From Liolophura sinensis (lineage: Eukaryota > Mollusca > Polyplacophora > Chitonida > Chitonidae): 64,000 bases of DNA. The translations under genes and the position numbers were made by a program. The notes under the pieces were generated by a model. That model was given only the letters and a program-made list of their open reading frames with translations. It did no database searches and had not been told where the DNA came from. The stretch is from positions 2,735,001 through 2,799,000 of the forward strand of contig NC_088305.1 of the NCBI RefSeq assembly GCF_032854445.1. The letters are read 5' to 3'. Positions 34,888-46,018 of the stretch are shown here, in pieces. Positions within the stretch are counted from its first letter, which is position 1. Each line of letters starts with the position of its first letter.

Positions 34888-35141
34888 CCTGGGCCCAGTT
34901 GTTCGAAAGTGTATTAGTTAACATTGGTATTGCCATTTTATATATTTAAGATTTTAGCCAAATTCAACATCCAATGCAGTTGTCAAAAATCCAAGTATAA
35001 CAGCAGCTGATTTACACGTAGTTCAAGTTTAATGTACTGTTACGCAATTATTTCTTTGCTAACTACTAAATTGAAGACTTGTCTTAAAGTTATATCTGGT
35101 ATTATGTCCTACAACAGTTTTGAACAACTGGACCCTGTAGG
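34888..35141. mobile_element. MITE-like element, 254 bp
   Basis: Left end CCTGGGCCCAGTTGTTCGAA. The reverse complement of the right end is CCTACAGGGTCCAGTTGTTC. No coding capacity. A second copy of the end (CACTTTCGAACAACCGGTCC on the plus strand, with CTAAGATTTAAGCC before it) lies at about 60.34-60.39 kb. Confidence 0.6.
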
Positions 35142-35954
35142 CTATTGTATCCACATCATAAAACAACTTTGCAATTAGTCACTCAGTTGAGAATGATAAA
35201 AACAGGTTGCAGTCTGACGCCAGTAGCACACATCCAATCATAATGTCAATAAACCACTCAAGTCGTTTAATTAACAAATAAACAAACTTTTTGATCAATA
35301 AGTCACTCAGCCGGCTTAGTGCTCAAATAGTTGTTACTTTCCATCGACTGTGAAATATTTACTAAAACATCAGACAGGAAGAAATCGTTCATTTCTTAGT
35401 CATGCACCTCTAAATATAGACATGTATCTGTATTGCTGTGACATGGTTTTACTGACGCAAACCGTAAACATCGCTGTACACATCGACGAAACAAGACAAG
35501 TAATGAGAGCGAGGCGTGATTAATGAATAAATAAGTGTAGATTCCTCTTATCATTCAATCAATCAACGAGTCAAACAAAAGGCAGGCTCACGGCACAGAC
35601 CGAAAGGGGGATATTTTAAGCAGCGGTTACCGGCTTGGACCATTGACTGTCTGCGACACGTGGCACCGGAGGGCCTTGACCGTAGTGAAATATTAGGAGG
35701 CCCTTTGTCTTCTGAACAAAGCAGAAAGAAAACTGCCCCCAGGATTCATGAGGTGCGGGTGGAAACATGGCCTTGGACAGGGAATTTGTAGATTCGCATG
35801 TGGCGATTGCTTGTGGAGCCTACGTGACAATAAACCATCGACGACGCTCGTGGCTGCGTTTGTAAACTCTTAGAATTCGTTGAAGACTACTTTGACTGCT
35901 TTGCCTGCACCAACAGGGTGGGCATATGTGTACGTCACAGGGGGTGGTAAAGTT
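35142..35954. other. intergenic; no gene recognised
   Basis: Short frames only. Confidence 0.5.
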
Positions 35955-36213
35955 CGTTAGTAACTTGCCAGATGTCGTTGGTTCAACGCGGGGAACTCCA
36001 ATTCCCTCTACTCATAAAGTGACCACCATCATAGAAGAGAAATATTCTTGGGTTTGACATTAAACAACAATTTATTTATTTCATTGGTGTTTTACGTCGT
36101 ACTCAAGAATATTTCACTTATACGACGGCGGCCAGCATAACAATAGGAGGAAACCAGGAAAACCGAGCTCGGGGGAAACCCACGTCCATCCGCAGATTGC
36201 TGCCAGACCTCCA
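35955..36213. mobile_element. two SINE family A fragments, tail to tail
   Basis: Plus-strand fragment 35955-36070 (CTTGCCAGATGTCGTTGGTT … AGAAATATTCTTGGGTTTGA) meets a minus-strand fragment 36071-36213 (ATTTATTTCATTGGTGTTTT … CTCAAGAATATTTCACTTAT … CATCCGCAGATTGCTGCC). They share an A/T-rich junction. Confidence 0.8.
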
Positions 36214-37499
36214 CAATCAAGTGTATTAATACATGCTTACTGAATATGTACAAGTACCTGTAGAATGTGCAAGTAGATTTCTTACAATGTAAGTAGATTT
36301 CTTACAATTTTCCTATGTAAATCTTCGGACTGGTCTAATTAGACAGTTCCAAATAGTGCCTTTCAAACTGATATGTTTGAATGATCAGCCTTTATGGAGA
36401 ACTATTAGCTTCAGAAAACGGCATGGCCGTGTGAAAAAAAAACAGCGTTACTGTCTCGACACACAGGTCAATCGTATTCTACACAGGGAGTAAGGGACAA
36501 TGCTAGCTCCTCATTAAGTTAGCTAATATAGTATCAGCTTAAATAAAGACGAAGTGCCGCCGTTTTGTTTCTGGACGAGTGGCGCGTACACCGAGCTGTC
36601 TGCTGTGACCTACGAAAGTGGAAGAAAGAGACGGATGAGCTTTCAGCTCAAGTAGCCCTCCGTGACGAGAACGGTCTTTGAAGTGATGCAGTGTTTTAGA
36701 AGAGTGACAGCCCCAAGACGCGCTTCTTGCTCAGATTAATCCGCATTTGGCGGGGTCGGGAGGATACATGTATCTCGGCAGACCGAAAATGAGGCTATCG
36801 GAGACCTTGACAAGGTCAAGTGATAATAAATTGTAGCTTGGCATCGTTGTTCGACACAGCAATATCCCACGATTTATAATTTCACCACACTGCAATGGCT
36901 GATTCGTCAGAGGCAAGTTATATAATATGGAATTTAAAGTTGACAATTTTGGTACTTTGTCTTTTGGCACTCTGTGATAAGATCTGACAAATATTATTCC
37001 ATCCGTTGCTATGACGTTGTTACGGCATTGTGCCGTATGCCTTGAAAATTCGGCATGGCGTAAACAATGGGGTCGGTTTGACAAATAAAAAAAACAACAA
37101 AAAACAAAAATAACAAAAAACGACAGAAAACAGCAACAACAAAGCAACAACAACGACATAAACTAAGGCGATCAGCTCATACTGTCGAGGAAAGTTACTG
37201 TGGGCAATTTTCCATGAAATCAACTAAGCCAATCAGCATGTATATATCGACACGCCTGATGTTTTAAGAATTTTGTGACTACAATTTTTCTGATAATATC
37301 TCCACATTATTTAGGGCTCATTCACAGTGGACGAAACAACGGCAAATACCAGGATATGATGTAGTGTATAAGCGGAACACAATGCACACCGGCGACATGC
37401 TACTACAGGCCTGTACAAAGCGATATCTGAGCACAGTCTGCAGCAATCCCACTATGTTTAAAAAAATATTAGGGGTGGAACACTGAAAAACGAAACTTT
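36214..37499. other. intergenic; no gene recognised
   Basis: Includes an A-rich tract at 37.08-37.15 kb that yields low-complexity frames on the minus strand. No domain. Confidence 0.5.
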
Positions 37500-37510
37500 C
37501 ATTGCATGGC

Positions 37511-37795
37511 CCGCTTCGGGAGCTGTAGATCCAGGGTCAATCATGGATCGAGTCACACCTAAGACCTTAAAAGAGGAAGTTATAGGTTCCTCGCTTGGCG
37601 TTCAGCATGAAGGGGACAGTACAGCGACTGGTTGACCCGTATCAGTATAGTGGCTCCGGCGGGGCGGCTTACTTGCCTTCGGTAAGGCGCCTCAGTGAAG
37701 CAGCACTAAATAAAAGAGGGGTGGAAATCCGCCCTGCAACAAGGAGTGTTACTTGTTAAGTACGACGTCAAGCCCTAAGCACTCACTCACTCACT
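37511..37795 (+). mobile_element. SINE family B with target-site duplication
   Basis: Head CCGCTTCGGGAGCTGTAGAT with box-B-like AGGGTCAATCATGG, then the family body, then (CTCA)n. An 11-bp direct repeat CATTGCATGGC flanks it (37500-37510 and 37796-37806). Confidence 0.92.
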
Positions 37796-37825
37796 CATTG
37801 CATGGCTAAAAAAAGAGGAGAGTTT

Positions 37826-38010
37826 GTTTCTTCTGATCGACGCTAATGTAGTGTTGAATCTATACGTCGAAACAGACATTCGTATACCAATCGTCAACCA
37901 TGATGAACGTTCCTGGTCAATCATCACAATGCCAATTCCCAAAACCACAATCAACGCAAACCACCAAAGAACTAAGAAAGTAGCGGTATGTTATGTGCGA
38001 AATTAGGACG
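37826..38010 (-). pseudogene. diverged copy of the cysteine-rich peptide unit
   Basis: The minus frame reads VCVDCGFGNWHCDD, a TGA stop (37917-37919), then WYTNVCFDV and TAG (37860-37862). It aligns codon for codon with VSVKRCCGNGSCDY and WYRNVGLDA at 34.6 kb. The stop replaces the CGA (Arg) of the 34.6 kb copy. Confidence 0.5.
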
Positions 38011-39399
38011 GAATCATGGAAGAGAATTAAGAGAGTTACCTGTTCTCCCTGGTGCACACAAGGAATGCCCTTGGCGAATGAGTGAAATCGTGAAGCATTC
38101 TAGTATTGTCAAAAATTGAAACTGTCCATATATCTGATTCAACACAATAAATAAAAGGGCCTTGCCCCAGGTGATATCTTCGTAACATGGTTAAATGGTA
38201 GTCCAGAGTACAGAATGCGATATACTCCCGATATTAGAGAAGTATTTTTGGCTCTCGCCTTCCGTGTAAATGGCTTTAATTTAGCTGGAATGTGAATGTA
38301 TATCTTTAGAAGGTTCGTGTCTCCATGCCAACATATTACATATGGACAAACCACCAAACACGACGCTTTGCCTAGTCATAGATTGCAAGTTGTAAAATCT
38401 AGCATATATACATGATGACCTCGCCTATTCACAAAACACTCGACACGCCAACCCGCAAACTGATCGTTCACAAGGTTCTACCTAATTCTCCCTAAACCAT
38501 TGCAAAATGCCTTGTGTAAGCAATTATTTCAGCACATACATGAACAGTCAAAATTGAACTCCGAAATGAGGTAAAATCACATGAGGTCGTATTTTCACTG
38601 TTACGTTTGACCATTTGCCAAGGATCACAGTGTCATCGCTACTCTGGTTTGGCTTACATTCATCGCCCCATTTAACCATTTTCTAAAATATTTAGGACGA
38701 GACAGTCAAAATAACAATTTTTTTTTGATTGGTTCATTGTGGTTGTGGTTGTCGCATGTTGTGACCTTTAGTCTTAACCTAGCCTGGAATTGAGCTCGGG
38801 TATTTGCACACAGAGACAGTGCTTTCTTCTTAGCCAGCTATTTACATCGTTCACTTTGTTGGCGATAAGGTATTATACCTCAGCTGGGAGCTACTCTAAT
38901 CTTGTGTAAACTTTCACACCTATCTGGCATCTTTTACCCTTCATCCCTGACTGACAGGAAATCTTTTACAAAATGAAAATCCACTTTAGTTCAATATCGT
39001 CTGGTGGAGCAGTCACCACGAGGCGGCAGTAATCTTCTTGCTCGCGAGGCTTCAGGGGCACATCAAAGGCAGAGAGGAGGTTGGTGCCCACTCGTACACA
39101 CACCGACGTCGAGACAGCTACTTCCGGTATTGAACTCAAGTCGTTATTTCCGACGGAATTCTTGATTTCTTCAGAAGTTATCGATGACTTTTATCCTTGG
39201 GTAGTTTGTACCCGAGTATAAATATGCACATAGTGAAATCAGAGAATCTGATGTGGTGAAACTGACAAAAGCCCAGTGTACATTAGATATATGCAGATTT
39301 CATTTATTAACTGATCTATTAACGTGAAGCCTGTATATCGAAAGACATGGGTAAAAATGTAGACGAGTAAAGTTGAGAATGCCATTTCCTTGATTTAAA
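38011..39399. other. intergenic with a family E repeat; no gene
   Basis: A family E copy is at about 38.53-38.69 kb. No domain-bearing frame. Confidence 0.5.
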
Positions 39400-39620
39400 G
39401 TTAAATATAATATGACAAAAAGCTTACAGCACAGGGAATAAAACCAAAGCAATGACGACAGTGTGATAGTTGGCAAATTGTCACGGCTAACCGGTGAAAT
39501 ACGGCTTCTCGTCAATTTATCTCAGGGTTTTATGCCCCTGTGGCGCCATGACTTCAGCAGAATTATAAACAATAACATGATGTGATGTTGAAAGCAATCT
39601 ACTATATGTCTGATGTAAAT
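39400..39620. repeat. dispersed repeat family E, reversed copy
   Basis: ACAGGGAATAAAACCAAAGC, GACGACAGTGTGATAGTTGG and CGGTGAAATACGGCTTCTCG lie in the reverse order of the 21.5 kb copy. Confidence 0.6.
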
Positions 39621-39844
39621 TTACTTAAAGCGCTGTGTTGTCATCGCATTTAACATACGGGTACTATGATGTCAAAAGACGTGCGCTAAAAGGCTTAAAA
39701 ACACACTGTTGTGGTTAAATGTGAAAAGGAATAAGATTGAACAGATCTGATTCTATAAACATGAATATATTAAATACTCAAATTTTTTAACACTAGTTAC
39801 ACTAGACATATCTATTGGAAAATATGTACATTATAATTATTCGT

Positions 39845-39999
39845 CGCAAAACTAATCCAAGACCTATGAGTCGAAACAGGCATTCGTATACCAGACGTTA
39901 ATTAAATTTGATGTTCGCGGTCAGTATCCGCAAGACCAATTCACAAACCACTGCTCAACACACCACCAGAAAGCAAAGCATACACAAAGTAAGAAATTA
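39845..39999 (-). pseudogene. diverged copy of the cysteine-rich peptide unit
   Basis: The minus frame reads FLLCVCFAFWWCVEQWFVNW, SCGY, a TGA (39921-39923) at the same place as in the 37.9 kb copy, then VWYTNACFDS and TAG (39864-39866). Its 5' side merges into the 52-bp array that follows. Confidence 0.5.
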
Positions 40000-40700
40000 A
40001 GACGCATTCGTGCAATGAGAAGCAGTCATCAGTCATCAGAGTAAGGAAATTAAGACGCATTCGTGCAATGAGAAACAGTCATCAGTTATCAGAGTAAGAA
40101 ATTAAGACGCATTCGTTGGCAATGAGAAGCAGTCATCAGTCATCAGAGTAAGAAATTAAGACGCATTCGTGCAATGAGAAGCAGTCATCAGTCATCAGAG
40201 TAAGAAATTAAGACGCATTCGTGCAATGAGAAACAGTCATCAGTCATCAGAGTAAGAAATTAAGACGCATTCGTGCAATGAGAAACAGTCATCAGTTATC
40301 AGAGTAAGTAATTAAGACGCATTCGTGCAATGAGAAGCAGTCATCAGTCATCAGAGTAAGAAATTAAGACGTATTCGTGCAATGAGAAACAGTCATCAGT
40401 CATCAGAGTAAGAAATTAAGACGCATTCGTGCAATGAGAAGCAGTCATCAGTCATCAGAGTAAGAAATTAAGACGCATTCGTGCAATGAGAAGCAGTCAT
40501 CAGTCATCAGAGTAAGTAATTAAGACGCATTCGTGCAATGAGAAGCATCATCAGAGTAAGAAATTAAGACGCATTCGTGCAATGAGAAGCAGTCATCAGT
40601 CATCAGAGTAAGAAATTAAGACGTATTCGTGCAATGAGAAGCAGTCATCAGTCATCAGAGTAAGAAATTAAGACGCATTAATGAGAAGCAAGTCATCAGT
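39987..40700. repeat. 52-bp satellite derived from the peptide unit's 5' end (about 13 copies)
   Basis: Units read GTAAGAAATTAAGACGCATT, CGTGCAATGAGAAGCAGTCA, TCAGTCATCAGA. The reverse complement contains ACTGATGACTGCTTCTC and TTTCTTAC, matching the conserved AACTGATGACCGCTTCTC and ATTTCTTA blocks just upstream of the peptide frames. One unit near 40.54 kb is shortened by 10 bp. Confidence 0.85.
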
Positions 40701-40975
40701 TTTCAGCAATGTGGGAACTCATTTATTGTGCAAATCACCATACCATGTTAGTTTATAAATGGACCATACTCAAAACATATACCCCAGCTGCGCTTTAATT
40801 ACCAATGTTCATATATAAAAAGCGGCGACCTAATTCAATACGATGAAGGCATTGCCCCTAAACCCTGGTTAAGCAAATTAGTCACAATCATGAAGCAGAC
40901 AGCAGAGATTATGGACGCTGTGTTCATATCTACTTTCAAAAGAATTATACTCTCTGTAAAACTTAAGAAATTTAG

Positions 40976-41580
40976 AGTGAAGGCGTTTGATGTAATAACA
41001 TTGATACCCTAGTTGTTTTGCAGTAATTACTTGTGACGTTGACTGAAATCGTCACACAACACACAAGATCTTAAATGTGTCACAAGGCGATATATGGGCA
41101 TGCCATAAGACTGGCCACACGTTTTTTGTCTTAAATTTGCCTTGTTCGAATCTTGAAGCAAAGGACGTTTGATGGAATAACATTGATACACTAGTGATTT
41201 GCAGTAATAGTGACGTTGATTGAAATCGTCACACATCACACAAGATCTTAAATGTGTCACAAGGCGATATATGGGCATGCCATAAAGGCTGGCCTCACGT
41301 TTTTTGTCTTAAATTTGCCTTGTTCGAATCTTGAAGCAAAGACGTTTGATGGAATAACATTGATACACTAGTGATTTGCAGTAATAGTGACGTTGATTGA
41401 AATCGTCACACATCACACAAAGATCTTAAATGTGTCACAAGGCGATATATGGGGCATGCCATAAGGCTGGCCTCACGTTTTTTGTCTTAAACTTGGCTTG
41501 TTCGAATCTTGAAGCAAAGACGTTTGATGGAATAACCTTCACACAAAAGTTTTTTGCAGTAATAACTTGTGACGTAGTTT
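40976..41580. repeat. ~178-bp tandem repeat (about 3.4 copies)
   Basis: Units contain CACACAAGATCTTAAATGTG, TCACAAGGCGATATATGGGC, GTTTTTTGTCTTAAATTTGC and TTGTTCGAATCTTGAAGCAA, with spacings of 177 and 178 bp. A diverged further unit lies at about 41.96-42.09 kb, beyond the SINE, so the SINE split the array. Confidence 0.85.
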
Positions 41581-41597
41581 AAGTGTGGTGGGGTAGT

Positions 41598-41618
41598 GGG
41601 GGGGGGGGGGGGGGGGGG
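41598..41618. repeat. poly-G run
   Basis: About 21 consecutive G directly before the SINE head. It is prone to G-quadruplex formation and sequencing error. Confidence 0.9.
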
Positions 41619-41885
41619 CTCCGTGGCTCAGTCGGTTAGCGCGCCTAGCGCAGGCGTAATGACCCAGAAGCCTCTCACCAATGCGGTCGCTGTGAGTTCA
41701 AGTCCAGCTCATGCTGGCTTCTTCTCCGGCCGTAAGTGGAAGGTCTTCCAGCAACCTGCGGATGGTCGTGGTTTCCCCCGGGCTCTGCCCGGTTTCCTCC
41801 CACCATAATGCTGGCCGCCGTCGTATAAGTGAAATATTCTTGAGTACGGCGTAAAACACCAATCAAATAAATAAATAAATAAATA
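41618..41885 (+). mobile_element. SINE family A, full-length reference copy
   Basis: The tRNA-like head has box A TGGCTCAGTCGG (41624-41635) and box B GAGTTCAAGTC (41694-41704), so transcription by RNA polymerase III is expected. The conserved body (GCCGTAAGTGGAAGGTCTTC, TGCGGATGGTCGTGGTTTCC, ATAATGCTGGCCGCCGTCGT) and an (AAAT)n tail follow. TTTAAGTG occurs at 41578-41585 and 41887-41894 as a likely target-site duplication, but 32 bp including the poly-G lie between the left copy and the head. Confidence 0.93.
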
Positions 41886-42274
41886 CTTTAAGTGGGCAGT
41901 ATATTAATGGTGGTACTAGAAAACGTGCGACGTATACTTAGGCAATAAGCATTGGGGAACACGCCACATGGCTGGCCTTACGTTTTTTGTTTTAAATTTG
42001 CTTTGTTCGAATCTTGAAGTGAAGGCGTTTAATGGAAAACCTTGAACATTTGGCACACCAGTTTTTTTGCAATAATAACGTGTCATGTATGCAGTCGTTT
42101 CATGGTAGTATTAGAAAACGTGCGACGTATACTTAGGCATTGAACACTGGCATACCTTTTCGCATCGTAAGTAATTCAAACATACATTTATTACCTATTG
42201 CTCATCTCTGCGGAGCGGAGGCGTTTTCTGGAGAAGTTGGTTACGTAATACTTCGTCATTACAGGAGAATAATG

Positions 42275-42365
42275 GTGAATATTTCATTTATATGACGACG
42301 GCCAGCATTACGGCGGAGGAAACCTATGACCATCCGCAAGTTGTTGGCAGCACGGCTGTACCTTA
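42275..42365 (-). mobile_element. SINE family A fragment
   Basis: Plus-strand ATTTCATTTATATGACGACG, GCCAGCATTACGGCGGAGGA, ATCCGCAAGTTGTTGGCAG. Confidence 0.75.
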
Positions 42366-43913
42366 TTGGTTACTGACTTATATACATATAAAAACCTAAA
42401 AGCACAAAGAGTAAATCCAAAGCAAGCAAACGACAAGGTGAAAAATGGCAAATAGGTTACACATAACCGATGAAATTACGACTTCTTGCCAGTTTACCTC
42501 AGTTAGGGTTTTATTTTATCTGTACATGTAAATGTTTAAATAGCAGAAAATTACACGAACCATGTCTTAAGAGAATCAGGTACGGAAAAGGGTATGTGGT
42601 GATGATTCAGTGAATTTGTCAGACCTCAATGGTCTAGAAGTACTGAGAATGCTGCTTTGTCGTCACATATGATAAACATCATCATGTAAACAATGGCAAG
42701 GGCTCGAGCATGCGTAGTCCATCAGCAGAATCCTGATATACATAAGTCGCAAATATTCCTTGAAATTGTCTCCTGTTTCCTAGTGTCCCCAGTTGTCGGG
42801 TTTAGCTTTAACAACCAACATGATTGACGTTCAAGGACGTCAAAGTAACATAGAGGGCGACAGTGGAATGAAACAATATCCTGGCTAAGTCCTGTGTCCA
42901 AAAGAGGTAATTATGGTACTCTCAAAGCGCAATGAATGGCACACCATTTTGGTATAGTACAGGGGTAATGGCCTTTACTATTGGACCAATGGCAATTTTC
43001 AAAAAAGCAGATCACTTTTACAGGGCTGGTTCATATTCTACTGGCTCATAACCACGTGCAACAAAGGCCGATAAGTATTTGTTTAAATAGCTTCACCCTT
43101 GGTATATGTTGAGCTTACTGAAGTACACAAATGTTATTGACCCAAAGTGAAAGTCAAGACTATGTGTGGCGGACACTGAGACAGTCCAGAGGGAATGACG
43201 GCACTTCGTCAAGTATCTGAAAGCAATATACAACCTAACTTGTGCGAGATGGAAGCGTACATTTCACTTCGGAAAATACCGATTGAACAGCACAGCGAGC
43301 GACGGTCGTCTAGCATTTGGAAAACTGTATTCGGATATCGATGTTTCTTTTTTGTACATCGTAAAAGGCATATTTTATGAATTTATAAAAATCCGCCAAT
43401 TGTCTCAGTGCCACGGCTTATTTCTGGTGCGGTGCGAAATTGTTTTTGTATTGAACGAGCCAGATAGTGGAGAAAAATACGCTGGCGATACCACTATCTC
43501 CGTGTTGTGTGTCCGCTCCAACAAATTTCGGCGGTCGAGAAAACCGAGCTGACCAATCAAACAACATGAGGATGTGTCGACCTCTGACATCTTGGTTGTG
43601 TCATGTGACTAATTTGCATGGTATAAATTTACCGTCCACGTCATGCGGAGAAATGCGCCCGATGTGTCTGCAACTGTGCTGTGAAAATCAGCAGGGTATT
43701 TCCTCGGCGCTGACGTTTGTCCCTACAAGCGAAATAATGCGCCTCGTGTGTCTCAGGCTGTACGTGTCATGTAACGATAATAATAGTCCCTTGTGCATTG
43801 TTTTAACGTCCCTGTATGTTAAATGGGACGACAACACAGCATTTTTTAGTAATTCTACACCGGTGACTTCTCATATATTGCAATTTATATCACTGCATTT
43901 TTTCGTCTATTTA
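42366..43913. other. intergenic with a reversed family E copy; no gene
   Basis: A family E copy is at 42.41-42.58 kb. Frames at 43.2-43.99 kb (up to 173 codons, plus strand) have no recognisable domain, and an overlapping minus frame exists. Confidence 0.5.
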
Positions 43914-43968
43914 ATCAGCCTAAGCCATGGGGCTATGGGGGTGTATAATTTGTTACTAATTACGCATT

Positions 43969-44575
43969 TACATGAACAGTCAAAATAAAGCCCTAACTGT
44001 GGTAAACTGACAAGAGGTTGGACTTCACCGGTTACATCTGATCGTTTGGCTTTGTTGTAGAGCGTCGCTTCGGAAGTGGTAAATCCAGGGTTCAATCCTG
44101 GATCGGGTCAGACGTGAGACCGTACAAGAGGAAGTTGCAGCTTCCTCGCCTGGCGTTCAGCATGACGGGGAATAGTGCAAAGACTGGTTGACTCGTATCA
44201 GTATAATGGTTCGGATGGGAGCTGCTTACTTGCCTTCGGTAAAGTGTATCATTGAAGCACCCTAGATACATGAACAGTCAAAATAAAGCCCTAACTGTGG
44301 TAAACTGACAAGAGGTTGGACTTCACCGGTTACATCTGATCGTTTGGCTTTGTTGGTAGAGCGGTCCGCTTCGGAAGTGGTAAATCCAGGGTCAATCCTG
44401 ATCGGGTCAGACGTGAGACCGTACAAGAGGAAGTTGCAGCTTCCTCGCCTGGCGTTCAGCATGACGGGGATAGTGCAAAGACTGGTTTGACTCGTATCAG
44501 TATAATGGTTCGGATTGAGCTGCTTACTTGCCTTCGGTAAGGTGTATCATTGAAGCACCCCTAGATAAAAGAGAG
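43969..44575 (+). repeat. 300-bp tandem duplication carrying a SINE family B copy twice
   Basis: TACATGAACAGTCAAAATAA starts both units (43969 and 44269). Each contains part of family E followed by a family B SINE (TTGGCTTTGTTGTAGAGCG / TTGGCTTTGTTGGTAGAGCG, then GTACAAGAGGAAGTTGCAGC). The units differ mainly by single-base insertions and deletions. Only the second continues to the full SINE end (to about 44660). Confidence 0.9.
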
Positions 44576-44659
44576 GTGTAATTCCGTCCTGAACAAGTAG
44601 GCACATTACATGCACTCCCTCGTCGTCATATGACTGAAAAAAGTACGCAAGCAAGCACG

Positions 44660-45060
44660 CACGCATTTACCATTCTGTCATCGCTGCTCTGGTTACACTC
44701 CTTGTACTGTAAGTCTTTTACACACTATACCCAGAGTGCGCACTCCTTGGACATAACAAATCAGTAATTCAGGTACTTCCGCACAAATTAAGATATCCAC
44801 ATTGAGTGTGTTAAGGGACATGAAGGGATTATCCAAAGCTGAATATATTCTATCTTGTCAGGTATCTGAAGAGCGAACTTCGCATCTGAAATATAAAGCT
44901 GTTAACTGAAGATTTATACCATTATATGCATGTAATAAGTTTGGCAAACCTCTGATATTTACCAAATAACTAAACAGGTGTCCAGTCAATACGGCTAACC
45001 TTTCAAGTCTGACAAATCTCAGCACTGCGAGTGTCACGTGACATATCCCACGTGACATCG
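44660..45060. other. intergenic with a family E fragment
   Basis: GCAAGCACGCACGCA and a family E fragment (TCTGTCATCGCTGCTCTGGT). No gene. Confidence 0.5.
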
Positions 45061-46018
45061 AGCATCTCGTAGTTGTGGTGGCTGACGTGCGAAAACAAAG
45101 GCGTCGCGTCAGTTTTGACAGCTGAAGCGTGTCCTGCTCAGGTATCCGCGATAAAGGATTAACGAAAACGATAAAAAAAAGAAGCTGAAGGACTCGAAAC
45201 TGTTCCCATATTGTCAACCATGGTGGAGATTTTGGGGTAAAAATGTGGTGAAATTCTCACAGATATAACCAGGGGGTCGGATTAGAAAGGGCATCACGGA
45301 TGCTCAGTATAAAGGGGTCGAAATGTGGATAAATAAATGTTGACTAATCAAAAAGTTTCTGAATTATCCAAAAATATCTGATCATTGAATACATCGATAA
45401 TTAACCCTCTGATATGATCATATCCAACTGGTAACAATTAACTACCCCCCCCCCCCCCCTCCGACAGCTTATGCACCATTCCATGTGCTCGATGATTTAC
45501 ATCACTGGCCTCACTGCAAATTTTAACAGAAATCCCAAACAACGCCAAAATTCACTCACAGATCACTGGGTAACTGTGGTGAAGCGTCGCAATAAAAAAA
45601 AATACATTTAACAAATATCTTACCAATTATAAATCTTTGTAATAATATGTTTGTGATATATGACCAGTCCACAATTAATTTTTCATATACTTACATGTTA
45701 ACGTTTGACCTCACAGTACTGTCCCCTAAAAATCTGAGCCCCGAACGTCCCCGGTTTGATAACCGTAGTCCCCGTGAAACAACTCCAGTCAAGATCATGA
45801 TGGGGGTTGACGGATGAAATTTTTCACAAACTTGACAAACAGGTGGTTGGCGTCGAACTCATCCACAGACTCGAACTTTTCACTACTTTAGCCAGTGTGC
45901 AATAGACTCTATTTTTTGAAATACATAAAAATTATACCTAGAATAAACATATACCTTTCTCTTTAAAGTTAACGCAGTAGAGCGAAATATGTCTTTACGG
46001 CGTATACAAATTGTACAG
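45061..46018. repeat. 0.96-kb direct repeat, copy 1
   Basis: Starts AGCATCTCGTAGTTGTGGTG and ends GGCGTATACAAATTGTACAG. Copy 2 is at 48485-49453. The two are alike along their whole length by eye, with small insertions and deletions. Copy 2 has an additional ~40-bp block (CAGCCACAGCAGCTCCGTGT), and copy 1 has a longer C-run at 45445. No coding frame is shared. Confidence 0.93.

Noticed and set aside
39987-40700. CRISPR-like array
   Set aside because: Units are contiguous repeats without unique spacers, in a eukaryotic genome.
41618-41700. tRNA gene at the SINE head
   Set aside because: Boxes A and B are present but the sequence continues into the SINE body and tail.
43467-43988. 173-codon plus-strand frame
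   Set aside because: No domain, runs into family E repeat DNA, and an overlapping minus frame has similar quality.
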